Below, piece after piece: positions 58,823-64,000 of a DNA stretch of 64,000 bases. The stretch's first letter is position 1; each line of letters opens with the position of its first letter. The DNA lies in IMG/VR virus record IMGVR_UViG_3300050821_009430, positions 1 through 64,000 of that record, one strand, 5' to 3'. This stretch comes from a virus. Below the pieces are notes generated by a model. The model ran no database searches, had not been told where the DNA came from, and saw nothing but the letters and a program-made list of their open reading frames with translations. The position numbers and the translations under genes are program-made.

Positions 58823-59307
58823 CCGTTGACATTGAAGAATTCAAGAATTATCTGAAAATAGACAAACATGGGCTCGATCAAGAACTCATGGAACAGCCTA
58901 TGCTATTTTTCAAAATCAGCGAAGCGTTTGCTCAAGCCACTGCTGAACGTGACATGCTCAAGGAGCAGCTTGCCAGTACAGACGCTAGACTCGATAGTGA
59001 CATGCGTCGTGTTTTTGACAAAGCGGGTGAAAAGTATACCGAAGCCATGGTCAAAAATGCCGTACAAACCGACAAAAAGCATGAAGCAGCGATCAAGAAG
59101 TTCTTTGACGCCAAAGAACAGGCTGACTTGTTTTTGGCACTGAAAGAAGCTTTCCAATCCAGGGCCTACATGCTTCGAGATCTTTGCTCTCTCTATACAG
59201 CCAACTATTTTGAAGAATCATCGGCCCGTGGCTCTGGGCAAACTAACCATGCGACGTATAGAATGGGCAGGGAACGCATTGCAACTGCACGGAGCAAACG
59301 TGAGTGA
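58819..59307 (+). CDS. conserved phage protein beside clamp loader
   Basis: The 162-residue helical protein has EEFKNYLKIDKHGLDQELME, LFFKISEAFAQATAERDMLK and SRAYMLRDLCSLYTANYFEE, found in many phages between clamp loader and SSB as a hypothetical protein. It may be a replication or recombination helper. Confidence 0.7.
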   Translation: MTVDIEEFKNYLKIDKHGLDQELMEQPMLFFKISEAFAQATAERDMLKEQLASTDARLDSDMRRVFDKAGEKYTEAMVKNAVQTDKKHEAAIKKFFDAKEQADLFLALKEAFQSRAYMLRDLCSLYTANYFEESSARGSGQTNHATYRMGRERIATARSKRE

Positions 59308-59461
59308 TGCCTTGTGGCAGTACATTTTACCGATTGCTGTCATAGCATTGATCCTTTGGCTCACATGCAAAGCAATTATTGGGTCCTACTTTAAAGCAAA
59401 GGACGGTTTCGTTAATCGGCTAGTTGACAAACTCAAAGGAGCCAACAGTGGCGAAAAGTGA
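59300..59461 (+). CDS. small membrane protein (53 aa)
   Basis: Starts at GTG 59300 (GGAG upstream) and reads SDALWQYILPIAVIALILWL then a basic helix (FKAKDGFVNRLVDKLKGAN). One span. Its gene overlaps both neighbours. It might link the phage replisome to the membrane; no family known. Confidence 0.55.
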   Translation: MSDALWQYILPIAVIALILWLTCKAIIGSYFKAKDGFVNRLVDKLKGANSGEK

Positions 59462-60503
59462 GAGTAAAAGATCGTTTCATTACGAACACCGTTCCAAGGA
59501 GGACGTAAAAGCCCGCGCCAATATGCGGGGCGGTGGCTATGACAGCTTTGTAAAGCCCGAATTCAAGCGCTACAAGGTGCGCGACGGAAAAAACTTGGTG
59601 CGCATCCTGCCAGCAACATGGGAAAAGCCCAAGCATTACGGTTACGATATTTGGGTGAATTACGGCATTGGTGCAGATAACCAATCGTACCTTTCTCTTT
59701 CAAAAATGAACGACGAAGCCGATCCGTTGGCCGAAGCCCGCAAGCAGGCTCAACGCGAAGGGGATGACGAAACCGCCAAGGCATTATCACCGCGCCAGCG
59801 GGTACTGGTTTGGGTCATTGATCGTAATGAAGAGGATGAAGGCCCACAACTGTGGGATATTCCTTTCAGTGTTGACAAGGATTTTATCAACCTCTGCCTT
59901 GATGAAGACACCAAGGAGGTCATCTATCCTGATGATCCTGATAATGGACATGATCTTCGGTTTTACAAGGAAGGCTCAGGGCTTGGCACCAAATACCCGG
60001 CGTCTCGCATGAAGCTTCTTGATGAATCGCCGCTTCATGAAGATCAAGGCACTCAGGATGAATGGCTTGAATTTGTGAAGGAAAACCCGGTGCCTGACTG
60101 CCTGCAATTCTACAGTGCCGATCAGATTGCCTCGGCCTTTGACGGGCAGGTTCGTACCAAAGATGACAATGACGAAAAGCCACGCAAAAAATTGCGTGAT
60201 GAAGATGACGAAGGTACAAAACCAAAGCGCCGTCCTGTTGCCGATGAGGATGATGACTCTGAAGAGAAACCAAAACGTCGGGCCACCAAAGATGACGATG
60301 AAGATGAACCGGATGAAAAACCACGTCGTGCCCGTACTCAACTGAAGGACGAGGATGAGCCGGACGAGGCGGATGAAAAACCGCGCAAAAAGGCAAAGCC
60401 TGCCAGAGATGAAGATGAAGAACAAGACGAAAAGCCACGCCAAAGTATCCGTGAACGGTTAGCTGCACGCCGTTCTAAAAGCACCGATGAGGATGACGAC
60501 TGA
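59448..60503 (+). CDS. single-stranded DNA-binding protein with long charged tail
   Basis: The 351-residue protein starts at GTG with AAGGAG upstream. The OB-like core (about residues 20-225) has YDSFVKPEFKRYKVRDGKNL and VRILPATWEKPKHYGYDIW, as in phage SSBs. The tail (about 235-351) has five to six repeats of acidic blocks and KPRR/KPKRR blocks and ends DEDDD, the usual acidic tip. The long alternating tail is unusual. Confidence 0.82.
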   Translation: MAKSESKRSFHYEHRSKEDVKARANMRGGGYDSFVKPEFKRYKVRDGKNLVRILPATWEKPKHYGYDIWVNYGIGADNQSYLSLSKMNDEADPLAEARKQAQREGDDETAKALSPRQRVLVWVIDRNEEDEGPQLWDIPFSVDKDFINLCLDEDTKEVIYPDDPDNGHDLRFYKEGSGLGTKYPASRMKLLDESPLHEDQGTQDEWLEFVKENPVPDCLQFYSADQIASAFDGQVRTKDDNDEKPRKKLRDEDDEGTKPKRRPVADEDDDSEEKPKRRATKDDDEDEPDEKPRRARTQLKDEDEPDEADEKPRKKAKPARDEDEEQDEKPRQSIRERLAARRSKSTDEDDD

Positions 60504-60708
60504 CCGCAGGGCTGAAATGCTGAAGCGCGGCGGCATAGACCCTGTTAGGGTTGATAACCGCCCGCTCAGTGCCATTATGAATGACGCTATACCTTATGAG
60601 AAATTCGAGCGGCAGTGGTGGCTCATTCAACGGTTGGGTTATAAAAGCCATCAATGCTTTTTGCAGGCTATATATGACCGAAAACACGTCAGAAGTAATT
60701 CCTGCTGA
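60493..60708 (+). CDS. conserved small phage protein
   Basis: Seventy-one residues with GGIDPVRVDNRPLSAIMNDA and ERQWWLIQRLGYKSHQCFLQ, a pattern known beside phage replication genes. Overlaps both neighbours. Confidence 0.6.
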   Translation: MTTDRRAEMLKRGGIDPVRVDNRPLSAIMNDAIPYEKFERQWWLIQRLGYKSHQCFLQAIYDRKHVRSNSC

Positions 60709-60940
60709 GCTATTTTCAATTCATCAGGCTTTACTAAAAGAAGGATGGGGGGTTTGGGCCACTCACCGTGACCTGAACAAAGAAATAGGCCAAGAAAAGT
60801 TCTCACGTATATCTATTGTAACCTTCACCCATCTGGCGGCCGTCACAGCGGTTGATGTTGGGATGGGTGAAAGTGATTTCTTGGCCACCTGCAAAGCCAA
60901 TTACCAGGAAGCGGTACGGCGTGCCCCACGATGGGGGTAA
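60674..60940 (+). CDS. hypothetical small protein
   Basis: Eighty-eight residues (MTENTSEVIPAELFSIHQAL), helical, with TFTHLAAVTAVDVGMGESDF. The ribosome site is weak. Not recognised; sits just before the SbcC-like gene. Confidence 0.55.
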   Translation: MTENTSEVIPAELFSIHQALLKEGWGVWATHRDLNKEIGQEKFSRISIVTFTHLAAVTAVDVGMGESDFLATCKANYQEAVRRAPRWG

Positions 60941-60946
60941 GTGTAA

Positions 60947-62785
60947 GTGTTTGACATCATCAAAATTGAACTGGAAGATTTCAGGTCGTTCAGGGGAAAA
61001 CACAGTTTCGAATTTCCAACCGAACCGGGGCTGTATGCCATAACCGGCGTTAATCTTGACAACCCCGAACTTGGTCCTAACGGTGTTGGCAAATCAACTC
61101 TTTTAGAAGCCATTTATTGGTGCAATTACGGGCGTACCACACGCGGTCTAAAAGCTACTGACGTGATCAATTGGGGTGCCAAAGGCTGTGCCGTGACCGT
61201 ACAGCAACTTATTGGGGGCCAGCACCTTACCGTCACCCGTACTCAAAGCCCCAACAGCCTCATGCTGAACGGGCAACCAGTGGATCAGACTGAGTTACAA
61301 GTAGCCCTACGTATTGGGCCTGAAGCTTTCACCTATGCCGTGATGGCCCCACAGTTTGGGCAAGCATTCTTTGATCTGACACCCAGTGACAAACTGACCC
61401 TATTTTCACAAATAATGGAACTTGATTTCTGGCTTGAAAAGAGCAAAAGAGCCTCTGAATTGGCCGAAGAAATACTTATTGAAAAATCAGCCGTTGAAAA
61501 GAATGCTGCGCGGCAAAATGGTCAGCTTGAAACAATTACAGATGACCTAAGGCAGTTAGCTGAAAAGGAAATTAAGTTCTCTGAGGATCAACGTAGCTTG
61601 ATGGCTTCCATGACTGGGCAAATAACAGAAATACAAACTTCTATAAAAGTTCAGGGGAAGGTCCTAAACGAAACCAAATTAGCAATTGATGGGCTTGAAA
61701 AAAGACGAGACAAACTCATTGCCAAAATAGATACGTTACTGAATGAGAAGGATAAGTTTGAGGCCAACCACTCAGAAATACGAACTCAAAAATCAGTCAT
61801 AGAAAACAGGTTAAGTGCTGTAACCGCTACCAGTAAGCGCCTTGAAGGTGTCGGCGCTGAATGCCCTACCTGTTTGCAGGAAGTAGATGCTGTTCACCTA
61901 ACAACAGAAAAACAAAAGTACAAAAAACAATATCAGTCAATTTCAAAAGAACTAGAAGACTGTATTGAAGCTTTTGAGGGGGCATCTACCAATAAGGATA
62001 ACATCGTCACTGCCATCAAATCAAACCAGAAAGATTTAGAAACCATAGAACAGAATTTAGAGGATTTTAGGATTGAGAGGAACAAGCTGTCATCTAAATC
62101 AGAACGGTGTGAAGCTGACTTGAGGCAGCTCCGCACCAACATTGCTAATGAACAGAAAAAACCCAATCCATATAGTATCTTGATTGAAGAAAAACAAGCA
62201 CAAAAAGCCCTACTAAAAAAGGCCATTAAACAAACCACCGAAGAGATAGATCAACTAGCCAAGGATAATCTAACCGTCAATTATTGGATAGGTGGTTTTA
62301 AGAAGATACGCTTGTTTGTTATTGAAGAAACCCTCAGACAATTGGAACTTGAGATCAATAACAATCTTGCCAGTCTGGGCTTGCTGACGTGGCGTGTAGA
62401 ATTGGACGTGGAACGTGAGAACAAATCAGGTGGCATTACCAAAGGGTTTACGGTAGCCATACAAGCCTCAGGCAATGAAAAGCCAGTCAAGTTTGAGGCA
62501 TGGTCGGGCGGTGAAACCCAACGGTTACGGCTGGCAGGTGACTTGGGCCTAGCCAACCTGATTATGGAAAACGCGGGGTTGCGAAGCACTATTGAGTTCT
62601 TCGACGAACCGTCACGGCATCTAAGCCAAGAAGGAATGCTTGATCTGGCCGAAACTCTACATCAACGGGCCATAGATTCAAAAAAACGTATATTCGTAGT
62701 AGAACACAACTTGACAGATTACCCCTATACGGCAACGCTGCCCATCGTGAAAAGTTCAGACGGTTCCTATTTTGAGAGGGTGTAA
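60947..62785 (+). CDS. SbcC/Rad50/gp46-like recombination ATPase
   Basis: The 612-residue SMC-like protein starts at GTG. It has Walker A GPNGVGKST (about residues 43-51), a long coiled coil with the zinc hook CPTC in the middle (about 306-309), the signature AWSGGETQRLRLAG (about 517-530) and Walker B IEFFDEPSRHLS. It should pair with a nuclease (SbcD/gp47-like) not seen here; the nuclease may be beyond the window. Confidence 0.9.
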   Translation: MFDIIKIELEDFRSFRGKHSFEFPTEPGLYAITGVNLDNPELGPNGVGKSTLLEAIYWCNYGRTTRGLKATDVINWGAKGCAVTVQQLIGGQHLTVTRTQSPNSLMLNGQPVDQTELQVALRIGPEAFTYAVMAPQFGQAFFDLTPSDKLTLFSQIMELDFWLEKSKRASELAEEILIEKSAVEKNAARQNGQLETITDDLRQLAEKEIKFSEDQRSLMASMTGQITEIQTSIKVQGKVLNETKLAIDGLEKRRDKLIAKIDTLLNEKDKFEANHSEIRTQKSVIENRLSAVTATSKRLEGVGAECPTCLQEVDAVHLTTEKQKYKKQYQSISKELEDCIEAFEGASTNKDNIVTAIKSNQKDLETIEQNLEDFRIERNKLSSKSERCEADLRQLRTNIANEQKKPNPYSILIEEKQAQKALLKKAIKQTTEEIDQLAKDNLTVNYWIGGFKKIRLFVIEETLRQLELEINNNLASLGLLTWRVELDVERENKSGGITKGFTVAIQASGNEKPVKFEAWSGGETQRLRLAGDLGLANLIMENAGLRSTIEFFDEPSRHLSQEGMLDLAETLHQRAIDSKKRIFVVEHNLTDYPYTATLPIVKSSDGSYFERV

Positions 62786-63808
62786 ATGTCTAAACGAGAG
62801 CGTGCAAAATTAACCGAATCCAAAAATGCCTATTTTGTTGAAGATAAAACAGACTACAGTTTCGTTTCAAGCGGATGTACATTATTGGATTGTGTACTTG
62901 GTGGCGGCTTCCCACTTGGCAGAATAGTTAACATTGTCGGGGATAAGTCGACGGCAAAAACCGCATTGGCCACTGAAGCCCTTATCAACTTCAGTCAAAT
63001 CTACCCTAACGGTGTAGCGGCCTACCGTGACACCGAGGCTGCCTTTGACCAGGGCTACGCCAAAGCCATGGGGCTTGATCTTGACAAAGTTGATTTTGGA
63101 GACAAAGACGAACCGCTGATTACGGTTGAACAATTTTCCCATGACTTCGATGCATTCTTGGAAGCCCGGCTGAAAACCGAGACACCCGGTATTTATGTGG
63201 TTGACAGTCTTGATGCCCTTTCAGATGACGCTGAAATGGAACGTGATATTGAGAAGGGAACTTTTGGCGCTGCCAAGGCTAAGCTGCTGAGCATATTCTT
63301 CAGGAAGACAGCACACCGCATTGAACAAAGCAGGGTACTTCTCCTTGTTATTTCGCAAGTACGGGATAACATTGGGGCCATGTTTGGTGAGAAGCATAAG
63401 CGCTCCGGTGGCCGTGCTTTGGATTTTTATGCCTCCCAGATTCTTTGGCTGGCTCATATTGAAACTCTCAGGCGAGAGATCAGCAAGGTCAAGCGGCCGT
63501 ATGGCGTAACCATCAAAGCCAAATGCAAAAAGAATAAAGTGAGCCTGCCATTTCGTGACTGTGACTTCCAATTTATTTTTGGATACGGAGTTGAAGACCT
63601 GGGGGCCAGTGTTGAATGGCTCAAGGAAATTGGGCGTTTGAAAGATGCAGGAATCAACCCCACTCAAGTCAAGGATTACCTTAAAGGCATTGATGAAATG
63701 GATGTGGCTGAGTACAATAAAGAACGTGAAACCGTATCAGCAGCCGTCAAGCAAGCTTGGCGTGAAATTGAGACCAGTTTCCTGCCCAAGAGAGCTAAAT
63801 ACCAATGA
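62786..63808 (+). CDS. RecA/UvsX-like recombinase
   Basis: The 340-residue protein has the RecA core: LLDCVLGGGFPLGRIVNIVG, Walker A GDKSTAKTA (about residues 53-60), YRDTEAAFDQGYA with the catalytic Glu, Walker B IYVVDSLDAL, VISQVRDNIGAMFGEKHKRS and GGRALDFYASQ. The Gly before Lys in Walker A is Ala, an odd change. It does strand exchange or annealing in phage replication. Confidence 0.85.
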   Translation: MSKRERAKLTESKNAYFVEDKTDYSFVSSGCTLLDCVLGGGFPLGRIVNIVGDKSTAKTALATEALINFSQIYPNGVAAYRDTEAAFDQGYAKAMGLDLDKVDFGDKDEPLITVEQFSHDFDAFLEARLKTETPGIYVVDSLDALSDDAEMERDIEKGTFGAAKAKLLSIFFRKTAHRIEQSRVLLLVISQVRDNIGAMFGEKHKRSGGRALDFYASQILWLAHIETLRREISKVKRPYGVTIKAKCKKNKVSLPFRDCDFQFIFGYGVEDLGASVEWLKEIGRLKDAGINPTQVKDYLKGIDEMDVAEYNKERETVSAAVKQAWREIETSFLPKRAKYQ

Positions 63809-64000
63809 AGATAATTGCATTCGATCTTGGCAAAAACTTCGCTTGGGCGTGGCGGGACAAAAAAGGCATTATTGCCAAAACGATAGAACTTCAGGGGATC
63901 AGATCACACAGATTAGGTGAATTGGCAAAGCTCTTACCTTCCATCTTTCATAAGCATCAATTTGACGTGGCAGTCTACGAAACACCATTTGCCCGTGGCC
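63805..64000 (+). CDS. RuvC-like Holliday-junction resolvase (partial)
   Basis: Starts MKIIAFDLGKNFAWAWRDKK at an ATGA overlap and later reads DVAVYETPFARG; the first Asp and the later Glu fit RuvC/RNase-H-fold resolvases. It runs off the right edge after 65 codons. Confidence 0.7.
   Translation, partial: MKIIAFDLGKNFAWAWRDKKGIIAKTIELQGIRSHRLGELAKLLPSIFHKHQFDVAVYETPFARG

Noticed and set aside
1-64000. CRISPR array or integrase/repressor lysogeny module
   Set aside because: No regular spaced direct repeats and no integrase or CI-like repressor were seen; the XRE-like protein at 43236 alone does not establish lysogeny.

Overview
The window is a stretch of a double-stranded DNA tailed-phage genome (or closely related prophage) from an alphaproteobacterial host. 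The head genes identify it as a phage: small and large terminase, portal, scaffold and major capsid protein lie in the usual order. The host assignment rests on two regulators found essentially only in Alphaproteobacteria and their phages: a GcrA homologue and a CtrA-type DNA-binding domain. Many small proteins look rhizobial in style, but genus cannot be settled from sequence reading alone.

Layout. (1) 1-22.4 kb, leftward: a sugar-metabolism and glycosyltransferase block (14.2-22.1 kb), small genes and a cold-shock protein, then terminase, portal, scaffold, capsid, small virion-like proteins and a TPR-glycosyltransferase. The major capsid gene is split into three exons by two group I introns; the first carries a GIY-YIG homing endonuclease. 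A promoter at 22.4 kb heads this operon. (2) 22.4-27.1 kb, switch region: a few small genes on both strands, three paralogous small proteins and long non-coding stretches rich in hairpins. (3) 27.1-41.1 kb, rightward: a MoxR/VWA cassette, an inserted HNH-type endonuclease divergent from a small HTH protein, DnaB-like helicase and an SNF2-type helicase. (4) 41.1-50 kb, rightward: gcrA followed by about thirty tightly packed small ORFs, many with Cys clusters. (5) 50-64 kb, rightward: primase, sigma-like factor, DNA methyltransferase, sliding clamp, CtrA-like and DnaA-domain-IV-like DNA-binding proteins, UDG-PolA fusion polymerase, clamp loader, SSB, SbcC-like and RecA-like proteins and a RuvC-like resolvase that runs off the end.

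How the parts fit. The phage brings most of its own replisome, but no RNA polymerase is visible here. It instead carries a sigma-like factor and a set of reduced copies of host cell-cycle regulators: GcrA, a CtrA DNA-binding domain joined to a perfect coiled-coil heptad instead of the phospho-receiver, and a stand-alone DnaA domain IV. These, with a DNA methyltransferase, suggest a programme that takes over alphaproteobacterial cell-cycle and origin control. This is the most interesting system in the window. The second is a heptose-like sugar cassette (GmhA-like isomerase, domain-swapped HldE-like enzyme, radical SAM enzyme, E1-type TPP enzyme pair, three glycosyltransferase-like genes). The third is the double-intron capsid gene.
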